A DNA stretch of 64,000 nt. Origin: SCQP01 sp050747745 (GTDB taxonomy: Bacteria; Acidobacteriota; Terriglobia; Terriglobales; SCQP01). Location of the stretch: NCBI GenBank assembly GCA_050747745.1, contig JBOGKM010000040.1:39213-103212 (forward strand), in the 5' to 3' direction. Positions within the stretch are counted from its first letter, which is position 1; every line of letters starts with the position of its first letter. The position numbers were made by a program, and so were the translations under genes. This document shows positions 36,502 through 45,847 of this stretch, piece after piece. The notes beneath the pieces are model-generated. The model saw only the letters and a program-made list of their open reading frames with translations. It was not told the origin of the DNA and ran no database searches.

Positions 36502-39162
36502 TCAGGCGCGCAGCACGCTTGCCGGATCGGTGCACGCCGCCCGCCATGCCGGCAGCAGCGCCGCAATGAGCGGCAGCACGATCAAGGCGGCAAACGCCGC
36601 CGCCAGCATAGCTGGATCGGAAGCGGTGGCGGCGGGCAACAGCGGCTGGATATACCGGCCGAGCGCGAATGCCAGCGCCAGGCCGGCGAGCGCGCCCAAC
36701 GCCAGAAGACGCACGGCTTCGGCCAGCACCAGGCCGAGCACCTGCCCGCGCTGCGCGCCCAGCACCAGCCGCAGGCCGAATTCGCCTCGCCGCGCCGCCA
36801 CCGCGTAGCCCATCACGCCGTAGACGCCGAGGCAGGCGAGCAGCAGCGCCAGCACGCCGAAGCCGCCGCTCAACTGCACCAGCAAACGATCCCTGCCCAG
36901 CAACCTTCCCAGCAAAGTCTGCACCGTGACAATGGATCCCAGGCGCAAGCGGGGATCGGCACCCGCGAGCTCCGCGCGCAGCGGCGCAATCAGTGCCTGC
37001 GGCGGGCCCGCGGCGCGAACTTCCAGACGGAGCGCGATATTGTCTGACTGTTCTGCCAGCCGATAAAACATCGCGATCGCGGCGGCATGTGGATCATTGA
37101 CGCGGGCGTCAGCGAGGACGCCGATGATACGAAACTGGCCGGTGTGACCGGCATTGTAGCCGAAGGTTTGGCCCAAAGGGTTGCGACTGCCGTAATGGGC
37201 TCGCACGAAGGCTTGGTTCACGACCACCACCGCCGGGCCGTGGGCGGTGTCGGTGGTGGCAAAGGCGCGGCCACGCAGCAGCGGCATGCCGACTGTCGCA
37301 AAGAACGAACGCGAGACCGTGTCTTCCTGGGCCTGGGTTTCCTCCGACTCGGATTGGCCGGGAAAAACAACACCGCTATCGTTAATCGAATTGTCGTCGA
37401 GACCATTGGCGGTCAGCGCCGCGGCAGCGACGCCGGGCAGGGCGCGGACACGGGACAGCATCTCCTGCTCGAGCACGGCGGCCTCAGGCTTCGGGAGCTG
37501 CAGGCCCTGCAGCGACAGGTCAGCAGTGAGCAGGTGCCCCGGCTGAAAGCCGAGATCCACATGGAACATACCTGCCAGGCTGCGGGCAAACAGCAGCGCT
37601 CCCGCTACCAGTAACAACGACAGCGCCACTTGTACCACCACCAGCCAACGGCCCAGCGGCACGCGGCGGCCGCCCGATGCCTGCCCGCTTTCCGCCTTCA
37701 GATCCTCACCGGGATTTCCCCCCTTCGCCTGCCAGGCGGGCAACAGGCCAAGCACCACGCCGATCGCCAGCGCGATGAGGGTCAGCAGGACCCACACGCG
37801 CCAGTCCAGATCCGGCTGGAAGGGCGCTCCTTGTCCGGCTCCCGCCAACTGCGCCAAACAGACGCTCAGCCAAAGCGCCAGCGCTACTGCCGCCGCGCCC
37901 GCAATCGCCGCCAGCGCGATGCCTTCGGTCACCAACTGCCGCGCCAGTCGCGGACGGCTGATGCCCACCGCCAGCCGGATGGCGATTTCCCGCCGCCGCC
38001 GCACCATCCGAGCCAGCAGGAGTGTAGCCACGTTGGCGATGGCAATCAGCAGCATCAGAGCCGCGAGAGCGGTCAGCATCCGCAAGGGCGCGCCGTACTC
38101 GCTGCGCAAGCGCCCGCCGCCTCGGGCGCCCGACTGCACCGTCAAATGCCGGGGCGTGACCCCAGGCGCGATCCGTTTCCAGCTCTGCTGCAACAGTTGT
38201 TCCCATTGAGGCTCCAACCGCGCCATGGCGGCGGCTTCGGGAATGCGGGCGAAGGCCTCCAGCCATGCGATCTGCTCCTGCGGCGGCCAAGGCTTGGAGC
38301 TGTCACCGTTTGCACTCATACTACTGAACGTCAACATCAGACCGGACTGCATCATGACCGGTGCCCAAATCTCGGCCGGGTCGGCCGGGTTCAGCCCGGT
38401 AAAACCGCGCGGCGCCACACCGATGACGGTTAACGCGTGCATGTCCAACCGCACCGTCCGGCCAATTACGTCGGCGGCCCCGCCGAAATGCTTCTGCCAA
38501 AACCCATAGCTGAGCACCGCAACGGGTGAATTTCCCAATGCGCGGTTGTCGTGGGCGTTGATCCAGCGGCCCAGGCGTGGCCGCAGGCCGAGACCGGAAA
38601 AATAGCCACCAGTCACCAACTGCACAGCCACGCGCCTGGTGCCCGAGACTGCCGGTCCGAGGGGAACATAAACGGTTGGGCTGGCCGCCCCCACCAAAAC
38701 GCCTGCGCTGCGGCCCGCGGCCGCCATCTGTTGGATGACCGGATAGGAAAGTTCCCGCAACGCCAGGCCCGAACCGCCCGCCTGCCCCAGCAACACGATC
38801 TGCTGCGGATTGGGCACCGGCAGCGTTTTCAGCAGCACGGCATTCACGAGGCTGAAGATGGCTGCGTTGGCGCCGATGCCGATGGCCAGCGAGATCACGA
38901 TTACTGCCGTGAACCCAGGGTTGCGCCGCAGCATCCGCCCCGCATGCCGCAGATCCTGGAGCCATGACTCCAGCCAGACCAGCACGTCGCGATCATTCAC
39001 TTTGGTGCTCACGCGCTCGGGCGGTCCGAACCGCAAGCGCGCCTCCCGCGCCGAAATGCCCTCGCGCTCGCGGGTTGCGAGATGGTGCTCCAGCTCTTCG
39101 GCGATTTCCGGTTGTTTCGGCCCCGGATGCAGCGTCCGGGAGAGCCTGCGCCAAAGGCGCAT
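36502..39162 (-). CDS. ADOP-type permease, copy 2
   Basis: 886 residues with the same layout as copy 1: N-terminal cap (EIAEELEHHLATREREGISA), TM1, periplasmic domain (VAVQLVTGGYFSGLGLRPRL), three central helices (LRMLTALAALMLLIAIANVA), second periplasmic domain and a final helix bundle ending AWRAACTDPASVLRA. The first ~110 residues after the cap start are nearly identical to copy 1; the remainder is clearly diverged. The ATG at 39162 lies 2 bases after the stop of the truncated PadR. No ATPase partner nearby. Confidence 0.9.
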   Translation of the reverse strand: MRLWRRLSRTLHPGPKQPEIAEELEHHLATREREGISAREARLRFGPPERVSTKVNDRDVLVWLESWLQDLRHAGRMLRRNPGFTAVIVISLAIGIGANAAIFSLVNAVLLKTLPVPNPQQIVLLGQAGGSGLALRELSYPVIQQMAAAGRSAGVLVGAASPTVYVPLGPAVSGTRRVAVQLVTGGYFSGLGLRPRLGRWINAHDNRALGNSPVAVLSYGFWQKHFGGAADVIGRTVRLDMHALTVIGVAPRGFTGLNPADPAEIWAPVMMQSGLMLTFSSMSANGDSSKPWPPQEQIAWLEAFARIPEAAAMARLEPQWEQLLQQSWKRIAPGVTPRHLTVQSGARGGGRLRSEYGAPLRMLTALAALMLLIAIANVATLLLARMVRRRREIAIRLAVGISRPRLARQLVTEGIALAAIAGAAAVALALWLSVCLAQLAGAGQGAPFQPDLDWRVWVLLTLIALAIGVVLGLLPAWQAKGGNPGEDLKAESGQASGGRRVPLGRWLVVVQVALSLLLVAGALLFARSLAGMFHVDLGFQPGHLLTADLSLQGLQLPKPEAAVLEQEMLSRVRALPGVAAAALTANGLDDNSINDSGVVFPGQSESEETQAQEDTVSRSFFATVGMPLLRGRAFATTDTAHGPAVVVVNQAFVRAHYGSRNPLGQTFGYNAGHTGQFRIIGVLADARVNDPHAAAIAMFYRLAEQSDNIALRLEVRAAGPPQALIAPLRAELAGADPRLRLGSIVTVQTLLGRLLGRDRLLVQLSGGFGVLALLLACLGVYGVMGYAVAARRGEFGLRLVLGAQRGQVLGLVLAEAVRLLALGALAGLALAFALGRYIQPLLPAATASDPAMLAAAFAALIVLPLIAALLPAWRAACTDPASVLRA
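38765..39105 (-). repeat. block nearly identical to 35695-36035 (5' part of ADOP copies)
   Basis: Partner of the block in ADOP copy 1. Its position at the same place in the gene and its sharp edges suggest gene conversion or recent recombination between the tandem copies. Confidence 0.8.
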
Positions 39163-39164
39163 CG

Positions 39165-39329
39165 CTACCCCTCCTGCTCCAGCCGGTGCAGCGCCGGATA
39201 AAGCGATCCCTCCTCAACGTGCAGCAACGCGTCGGAGATGCAATCAATGTGCGCGGCGCCCCGCACCACCAGCTTCTTCAAAACCAAAAGGTCCCGCGCG
39301 CTTTGCAGGCAATCTTTATTTTTCCCCAT
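39165..39329 (-). pseudogene. truncated PadR-family regulator (second copy)
   Basis: 54 residues: MGKNKDCLQSARDLLVLKKL..., then AAHIDCIS where the intact copy has AAHGYAIAAHIDRIS (an in-frame deletion of six codons inside the HTH), then EEGSLYPALHRLEQEG and a stop. The whole C-terminal dimerisation half is missing. The frame runs cleanly to a TAG 2 bases before the permease ATG, so it might still be translated for coupling, but DNA binding is unlikely. Confidence 0.8.
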
Positions 39330-39364
39330 GCCAAGTCTTCTATGCCCAGTTGACTGTAGCAGAA
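39330..39364 (-). promoter_or_regulatory. conserved leader before the truncated PadR copy
   Basis: Minus strand: TGCTACAGTCAACTGGGCAT and AGAAGACTTGG, matching the leader at 36428-36460 at about 5 of every 6 bases. The core AGTCAACT-G/A-GGCATAGA is shared. Confidence 0.5.
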
Positions 39365-39533
39365 GCCGCCACTGGCAACAGGCCCTTCACCCCCTTCGGC
39401 TTCGCCGTCGTTTCCCTCAGCTACGCCATACCCAACCACCGCCCCCGCATCTCGCACGCGTGGAAGTTCACCTTCCTGCCTGCCCGGATTTTGAGAGGCG
39501 GCACCTTGCCCCGCACCGGAGACGAGATGCACA

Positions 39534-41963
39534 ATGGCACCAGGAGGGGCAAAGGGCACTGTGCATCGGGACTTCGCCTATGCCTGGCGGCAACTGTGGC
39601 GGGCCCCCGGCTTCACCGTGGGCGCGGTGGTCGTGCTGGCGCTCGGTATCGGCGTGGCCGCCTCCATGTACAGCGTGGTCAATACCGCGCTGCTGCGCCC
39701 GCTGCCCTACGGCCATCCCGCGCGCCTGCTCAAGCTCGAGCTGCCGCGCAACGCCGGCAACCTGGACGGCGAGCTGATGCTCCCGCTGGTTCGCGCCTGG
39801 CAGCAGCGCCTGCATGATTTTGCCTCCCTCGGCTATGCCCGCGGCAGCATGGCTACGCTGCGAACTTCGTCCCGGACTGATTTTGTCCTGCAGCAACACG
39901 TAAGCCAGCAGCTGCTGTCCACGTTGCAGATCCGCCCCCGGCTGTGGCGCGGGTTCAACGCCGCCGACTTCCACCAGCATGCGCTGGTCGCAGTGTTGAC
40001 CTATCCGCTTTGGACAAAGGATTTCGGGGGACGCCGGAACGTCCTGGGCGAACAAATCAAGCTGGGTGACCAAGCCTACGGCATTATCGGCGTGTTGCCG
40101 CCGCAAGCGATGTTTCCCATGGGCTACGATGGCATTTTCACTCCGCTCGATCCCACCGCCAAGGATCTGAGCTGGAAAAATGCCGACAGTGAATTTAATG
40201 TTATTGGACGCCTGCGTCCGGGCCGTACCCCACAGGAAGCGCAAGCCGAGCTGAGCGGCGTCGAAGCCTCCATCGCGCGTGCGCACTCGCAGGCGACCGA
40301 ACACGCCCTCGCCCGCAACTACCGCGACGAGCTCAGCGGGCCGGTGCGCCCGGCGCTGGCCGCGCTGGGCTGGGCCACCGCGCTGGTCTGGCTCATCGCC
40401 TGCCTGAGCGTGGCCGGACTGCTGCTGACCCGCTTCGCGAGCCGGCGCCGCGAGCTGGCGGTGCGCCAGGCGCTGGGCGCCAGCCGCTTCGAGCTGATGC
40501 GGCCGCTGCTGGCCGAAAGCGTGCTGCTGGCCGCCATGGCCGCGGCTCTGGGCTGGGGTTTTGCCGAGGGCGGCATGGCGCTGCTCCAGCATTTTCTCCA
40601 GAGCCGCATGCCGGACGGATTCAACCACGTCGCCGTCAGCGGCAGCGCGCTCTGGGGCCTGGCGGCGGCGACCGTGGTCGCGGTGCTCATCATCGGCTGG
40701 ATTCCGGCGCTGCTCGCCGCCCGCGCACCCGCCCAGGCCGGACTGCGCGAGGGCGGCAATGCAGCTTCCGCCAGCCGCGGACAACCGCGCCTGCGCGACC
40801 TGCTTGTCATCGGTGAAATCGCCCTGGCGCTGCTGTTGCTCGCCGGCGCGGGCCTCCTGCTGCGCACCGTTTACGCGCTGCGCTCGGCGCCGTTGGGCTT
40901 TTCCACCCGCAACATCGTCTCGACGCCGCTGATATTTCCGCCCACCATGTTCGCCCAGCGGAACTTCGTTTCGAGTTTCGAGCAGCCGCTGCTGCGCCGC
41001 GTTCACGCCTTGCCGGGCGTCGAGGCGACGGCGCTGACCTCGGTGATCCCGCTCGAGCAGGGCTTCCGGATGACCATATATATCGGCGCCGAGGACGGCC
41101 GGCCCGCCCTGAACGCTCAGTTCCGCCTGACCAGCCCCGAGTTTCCCCAAGTCTTCGGCATTCCCATGGTGCGCGGACGCTTTTTCGATCCCGCCGTGGA
41201 TACGCCGCAATCACCCAAAGTGGTCGTGGTGAACCAGACCTTTGCGCGCGAATATTTTGGCGGCCAACCTGCCGTGGGACAGCAACTGGGCCACGATTCC
41301 AAGGTCACGGTGGTGGGCGTGCTCGCCGATGTGCATGGCGCCGCTATCGGCCAGCCCGCCCAGCCGCTGCTGTATTTTTCCAGCTCGCAGCTTAAGCCCG
41401 GCGGTGACTTTTACCAGATGTCGCAGTTCAGCGACCTCGCCGTGCGCTCGCGCACCACCTCCGCCTCCACCATCGCCGCACTGCGCACGCTCCTGCACCA
41501 GATGGCGCCGGATGTCGCCGCCGCGCATTTTTCCACCATGCAAGAGATCGTCACCGACTCCATCGGCAACCAGATTTTCGCCGCCCGCCTGTTGACGCTG
41601 TTCGCGCTCGCGGCGCTTGCCATCGCTCTCGCAGGCCTATACGGCTTGCTCGCCTACGCGGTCACCCAGCGCAGGCGGGAAATGGGCATCCGCATGGCGC
41701 TGGGCGCCCGGCCCGAACAGGTGCGCGCTCTGGTGCTGGGCGGTGCCGCCTGGCGCATCGGGATGGGTATTGTCATCGGCCTCGCGCTCGCGCTTACAAT
41801 CGCCAAGATTCTTTCCGCCTACCTCTACGGCGTCACCGCGCGCGATCCGCTGACCTTGGTTGCCGCGGCCATTCTGCTCGCCCTTTGTGCCTTGCTGGCC
41901 GCCTGGTTCCCCGCCCGCCGCGCCGCCGCGGTGCCTCCGGCGGAAACCCTGCGCGCGGAGTAA
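39534..41963 (+). CDS. MacB/FtsX-like ABC permease related to ADOP, no N-terminal cap (copy 3)
   Basis: 809 residues: TM1 (PGFTVGAVVVLALGIGVAAS), first periplasmic domain, central helices (LVWLIACLSVAGLLLTRFASRRRELAV), second periplasmic domain with VVVNQTFAREYFGG, and the final helix bundle (RLLTLFALAALAIALAGLYGLLA), ending FPARRAAAVPPAETLRAE. The ADOP cap is absent. A GTG at 39561, behind AGGAGGGG, would start at HRDFAYAWRQLW and match copy 4 better than ATG 39534. Copy 4 follows after 4 bases. No ATPase gene is adjacent. Confidence 0.87.
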   Translation: MAPGGAKGTVHRDFAYAWRQLWRAPGFTVGAVVVLALGIGVAASMYSVVNTALLRPLPYGHPARLLKLELPRNAGNLDGELMLPLVRAWQQRLHDFASLGYARGSMATLRTSSRTDFVLQQHVSQQLLSTLQIRPRLWRGFNAADFHQHALVAVLTYPLWTKDFGGRRNVLGEQIKLGDQAYGIIGVLPPQAMFPMGYDGIFTPLDPTAKDLSWKNADSEFNVIGRLRPGRTPQEAQAELSGVEASIARAHSQATEHALARNYRDELSGPVRPALAALGWATALVWLIACLSVAGLLLTRFASRRRELAVRQALGASRFELMRPLLAESVLLAAMAAALGWGFAEGGMALLQHFLQSRMPDGFNHVAVSGSALWGLAAATVVAVLIIGWIPALLAARAPAQAGLREGGNAASASRGQPRLRDLLVIGEIALALLLLAGAGLLLRTVYALRSAPLGFSTRNIVSTPLIFPPTMFAQRNFVSSFEQPLLRRVHALPGVEATALTSVIPLEQGFRMTIYIGAEDGRPALNAQFRLTSPEFPQVFGIPMVRGRFFDPAVDTPQSPKVVVVNQTFAREYFGGQPAVGQQLGHDSKVTVVGVLADVHGAAIGQPAQPLLYFSSSQLKPGGDFYQMSQFSDLAVRSRTTSASTIAALRTLLHQMAPDVAAAHFSTMQEIVTDSIGNQIFAARLLTLFALAALAIALAGLYGLLAYAVTQRRREMGIRMALGARPEQVRALVLGGAAWRIGMGIVIGLALALTIAKILSAYLYGVTARDPLTLVAAAILLALCALLAAWFPARRAAAVPPAETLRAE

Positions 41964-41967
41964 CGCC

Positions 41968-44364
41968 ATGCCGCCCATGCTCGACGATCTGCGCCACGCC
42001 GCCCGCCAGTTGCGGCATTCCCCCGGCTTCACGCTCGCAGCCGTGCTCGTGCTGGCGCTGGGCATCGGTGTGGGCACGGCCATGTCCAGTGTGGTCAACA
42101 CGGTTTTGTTGCGTCCGCTGCCCTATGCACGTCCGGCGCGCCTGGTGCGCATTACGGCCCTGGGGTCGCAGGCCGTGTCCATGCCAGTCATTCAGGCCTG
42201 GCGCCAGCGCGCCCACAGCTTCCAGGCAATCGCATTCTGGACCGCCAAAATGGTCACGCTGCAGCACCACGGCCGCACCGACCTGGTCGAAAACGAGTCC
42301 GTCAGCAACAATCTGTTCCCCATGCTCGGCCTGCATGTCGCCCGTGGCCGCGGATTTTCTGCCAGCGACTTTCAGCGCAAAGTCCCCGTCGCCATCGTCA
42401 GCTACGCCTTCTGGCGCCTGTTTCTCAACGACAACCCAGACGTCCTCGGCCAGCAGGTCTCTCTCGACGGCAAGACTTGCACCATCATCGGGATCCTGCC
42501 TGCGCATGTCAGTTTCCCACCCGGCGACGCAGTGCTGTTCACACCGTTTGTACCCACGCTTGCGGACCTCCAATGGAATTCGCCGCATCTGGAAACCATC
42601 GGACGATTGCGCGATGGCGTCCCGATCGCCGCCGCACGAACCGAAATTGGCGGCATCGAATCCGCGCTCGCGCGCGAGCACAGCGGCACGATGGGTCTGC
42701 CGGAGGAAGTGAAAGCCGTGAGCTTGCGCACAGAGATCGAGGGCCATATCCGCCCGGCGCTGGGCGCGCTCAGCGCGGCCACGGTGCTGATTTGGCTTAT
42801 CGCCTGCCTGAGCGTGGCCGGACTGCTGCTCACCCGCTTCGCTCGCCGGCGGTGCGAGCTGGCCGTACGGACGGCGCTCGGCGCCGGTCGCTGGCAACTG
42901 CTACGCCCGCTGCTGGCCGAGAGCGTGCTGCTGGGCGCGATGGCCTCGGCAGCGGGCTGGGCGCTAGCTGCGGGCGGATTGAAGCTGCTGGACAACTATA
43001 TTCAGCGCGAACTTCCGTCCGGCCTGAATCACGTGCATGCCGGCGGCAGCGCGCTCTGGGGGCTGCTGGGCATCACCCTGATTTCGGTTCTGGCGATGGG
43101 CGTGGCTCCCGCTCTGGCGGCTGCGGCCACGTCTGCTCAATCGGGCCTGCGCGAAGGCGGCAACGCCGCTTCCCGCGGGCGGGGCCAATCGCGGCTGGGC
43201 GATGGCATCATCATCAGTGAAGTCACCCTGGCGCTGCTCTTACTCGCCGGCGCCGGCTTGCTGCTGCGCTCGCTTTATGCGCTGCGCTCGGTCCCGCTGG
43301 GCTTTGCCACGCGCAACATCGTCACCACACCGCTGCGCTTCCCGCCGCACATGTTCGCCCACCACGACTTGGTGGCCAGTTTCGATCGCCCGCTGCTGGC
43401 CCGCATTCGCGCGCTGCCGGGCGTTACGGATGCGGCGCTCAGCTCGGCTATACCCTTGCAACACTCACTTACGATCACGATGAATTTCTCTGGCGGGGGC
43501 GGCGCGGGAAGCACAATCCGGACGGCCATGTACGTCGCTAGCCCCGATTTTCCAAGGGTCTTCGGCATTCCGCTACTGCGCGGTCGCTTCTTTAACGCCA
43601 GCTTGGACACCACGCACACGCCCCAGGTCATGGTCGTCAACCAAGCGTTCGCGGCCAAGTTTTTCCCAGGCCAAAAGCTCATCGGCAGCAAGAAGACCGG
43701 CTTCCCGACCATCGGCATCCTCGCCAATGTTCATGGCAGGGCCGTCGGCCTGCCGCCGCAACCGGCGATCTATTTTTCGACCTCGCAGCTCGCCCCCGGC
43801 CACAATTTCTATCGCGACGCCGTCATCCTCACCGATCTTGCGGTGCGTTCGCGCGCCTCCGCCGCAGCCACCATCGCCGGCATTCGCGCGGTATTGCATC
43901 AGCTCGCTCCGGAAGTCGTGCCAGAAGGCTTCGCTACTATGCAGGAGCTGGTGAACCGCTCCATTGGTAATCAAATTTTCGCTGCCCACCTGCTGACGCT
44001 GTTCGCGCTGGCGGCGCTCGCCATCGCCCTCGCTGGCCTTTATGGCCTGCTGGCCTATGCGGTCACGCAGCGCACCCGCGAGCTGGGCATCCGCATGGCG
44101 CTGGGCGCCGAACGCGGCGATATCATCCGCCTGGTGCTGGGACGGGCCGTCTGGCTGCTGGGCATCGGCATCGTTATCGGCCTGGCGCTTGCCTACGCGC
44201 TTGCGCATTTGCTGGCCAGCTACTTGTACCAGGTTCGGGCACACGATCCCTGGTCGCTCGCCGCCGCCGCCGTGCTGTTGGCGCTGTGCGGCCTCTGGGC
44301 CGCCTGGTTGCCCGCACGCCGCGCCGCCCGCGTCTCGCCCCTGGAAGCGCTGCGAACGGAATAA
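41968..44364 (+). CDS. MacB/FtsX-like ABC permease related to ADOP, no N-terminal cap (copy 4)
   Basis: 798 residues, clearly a paralogue of copy 3: MLDDLRHAARQLRHSPGFTL, TM1 AAVLVLALGIGVGTA, central block LIWLIACLSVAGLLLTRFARRRCELAV, and the C-terminal bundle LLTLFALAALAIALAGLYGLLA followed by LPARRAARVSPLEALRTE. The ATG at 41968 starts the typical permease N-terminus; the frame is open further upstream inside copy 3. The two genes form a tandem pair separated by 4 bases and transcribed away from the PadR-ADOP pair. Substrate unknown. Confidence 0.88.
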   Translation: MPPMLDDLRHAARQLRHSPGFTLAAVLVLALGIGVGTAMSSVVNTVLLRPLPYARPARLVRITALGSQAVSMPVIQAWRQRAHSFQAIAFWTAKMVTLQHHGRTDLVENESVSNNLFPMLGLHVARGRGFSASDFQRKVPVAIVSYAFWRLFLNDNPDVLGQQVSLDGKTCTIIGILPAHVSFPPGDAVLFTPFVPTLADLQWNSPHLETIGRLRDGVPIAAARTEIGGIESALAREHSGTMGLPEEVKAVSLRTEIEGHIRPALGALSAATVLIWLIACLSVAGLLLTRFARRRCELAVRTALGAGRWQLLRPLLAESVLLGAMASAAGWALAAGGLKLLDNYIQRELPSGLNHVHAGGSALWGLLGITLISVLAMGVAPALAAAATSAQSGLREGGNAASRGRGQSRLGDGIIISEVTLALLLLAGAGLLLRSLYALRSVPLGFATRNIVTTPLRFPPHMFAHHDLVASFDRPLLARIRALPGVTDAALSSAIPLQHSLTITMNFSGGGGAGSTIRTAMYVASPDFPRVFGIPLLRGRFFNASLDTTHTPQVMVVNQAFAAKFFPGQKLIGSKKTGFPTIGILANVHGRAVGLPPQPAIYFSTSQLAPGHNFYRDAVILTDLAVRSRASAAATIAGIRAVLHQLAPEVVPEGFATMQELVNRSIGNQIFAAHLLTLFALAALAIALAGLYGLLAYAVTQRTRELGIRMALGAERGDIIRLVLGRAVWLLGIGIVIGLALAYALAHLLASYLYQVRAHDPWSLAAAAVLLALCGLWAAWLPARRAARVSPLEALRTE

Positions 44365-44413
44365 GTGCTACTGCCTCCGCTGCTGCCTTCCATCACGGCC
44401 TAGTCGCCGCGTC

Positions 44414-45778
44414 TTACAGCACGCGGATGACGTCGCTGCGGGTGATGATGAAGGTCTTGCTGGTCTTGAAGTCGCGCACCAGCACCGCCGGATTTTCCGG
44501 CGTGATCATGGTCGCCAGCAGGTCCACAGGCGTCGAAATGTCCACGAACGGAAACGCCGGCTGCATGATCGTCTCCAGCGGCGCGCCTTTGATGTCGGGC
44601 CGCTCCAGCAGCATCTTGTAGAGCTGCATCTCGTTCAGCGATCCCACCAGGCGGCTGTCCTGTGTGATCGAGATTTGGCTGAAATCGTGCAGGCTCATCA
44701 CCCGCAGCGCGTGCTCGATGGGTTCGTTGGCTTCGACCGAAAACAGCTCACCGGAAAGCCCGCTCGCCACCAGGTCGCGCGCCGTCATGCCGCTTTTTTC
44801 CAGAAACCCGCGCTCCCGCATCCAGTCATCGTTGAACATCTTGCCCAGATAGCGCGAGCCATGATCGTGGAAAATCACCACCACCATTTCCCCCGCCCGG
44901 AAGTTGTTCCGCAGTTGCAGCACCCCCGCCATGGCCGCCCCCGCCGAGTTACCGGCAAAAATCCCCTCCTCGCGCGCGATGCGGCGGGTCATGATGGCCG
45001 CATCCTTATCGGTAACCTTTTCGAAATGGTCCACCACGGAAAAATCCACGTTGCGCGGCAGAAAGTCCTCGCCAATGCCTTCGGTGATATACGGGTAAAT
45101 CTCGTGCTTGTCGAACTCGCCGGTTTCCTTGTACTTCTTGAAGACCGAACCGTAAGTGTCTATGCCCCAGACCTTGAGCTTGGGGTTGCGCTCCTTGAGG
45201 TAGCGTCCCGTGCCGCTGGCCGTGCCGCCCGTGCCCACACCCACTACCAGGTGGGCAATCTTGCCCTCGGTCTGTTCCCAGATTTCCGGCCCGGTCTGCT
45301 CGTAATGCGCCGCGGTATTGGAAAGATTATCGTACTGGTTGGCTTTCCACGCCCCGGGGATCTCGCGTGCTAGCCGGTCGGAAACCGAATAATACGATCG
45401 CGGATCCTCGGGCTCGACGTTGGTCGGGCAGACGATGACTTCGGCCCCAAACGCCTGCAGCGCGTCGATCTTTTCCTTCGACTGCTTATCCGTGGTGGTG
45501 AAAATGCACTTGTAGCCCTTGATCACAGCGGCAATCGCCAGCCCCATGCCAGTATTGCCGCTGGTGCCCTCGACGATTGTGCCGCCCGGCCGCAGCAGGC
45601 CTGTGGCTTCGGCATCCTCGATCATTTTCACCGCCATGCGATCCTTGATCGAGTTACCGGGGTTGAAGGTCTCCAGCTTGGCGTAAATCTCGGCGGGTGT
45701 GCCGCGCGTGATGCTGTTGATGCGCACCAGCGGCGTGTGGCCAATGGCTTCGAGAATGTTGGCGCACAACTTGGGCAC
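44414..45778 (-). CDS. cystathionine beta-synthase (PLP domain plus CBS pair)
   Basis: 454 residues. A fold-type II PLP domain with Schiff-base Lys45 (NPGNSIKDRMA), TSGNTGMGLA, and GVGTGGTASGTGRYLKE, then two CBS domains (about 330-454). It condenses homocysteine and serine (or acts as an O-acetylserine-type sulfhydrylase); the C-terminal CBS pair favours the beta-synthase name. CBS domains may sense adenosyl compounds. No heme-binding N-terminus. The gene is divergent from the S9 peptidase (69 bases between starts) and convergent with the permease. Confidence 0.9.
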   Translation of the reverse strand: MPKLCANILEAIGHTPLVRINSITRGTPAEIYAKLETFNPGNSIKDRMAVKMIEDAEATGLLRPGGTIVEGTSGNTGMGLAIAAVIKGYKCIFTTTDKQSKEKIDALQAFGAEVIVCPTNVEPEDPRSYYSVSDRLAREIPGAWKANQYDNLSNTAAHYEQTGPEIWEQTEGKIAHLVVGVGTGGTASGTGRYLKERNPKLKVWGIDTYGSVFKKYKETGEFDKHEIYPYITEGIGEDFLPRNVDFSVVDHFEKVTDKDAAIMTRRIAREEGIFAGNSAGAAMAGVLQLRNNFRAGEMVVVIFHDHGSRYLGKMFNDDWMRERGFLEKSGMTARDLVASGLSGELFSVEANEPIEHALRVMSLHDFSQISITQDSRLVGSLNEMQLYKMLLERPDIKGAPLETIMQPAFPFVDISTPVDLLATMITPENPAVLVRDFKTSKTFIITRSDVIRVL

Positions 45779-45847
45779 GTGGCTATTTTACCCGGCTCGG
45801 CCATTCGTGGGATACTCCCACCAGTACACCTCACGGAGGAACCGAAA

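Noticed and set aside
39468..41210. 580-codon minus-strand frame opposite permease copy 3
   Set aside because: Gln/Arg/Gly-rich antisense shadow; the plus-strand permease is clearly real.
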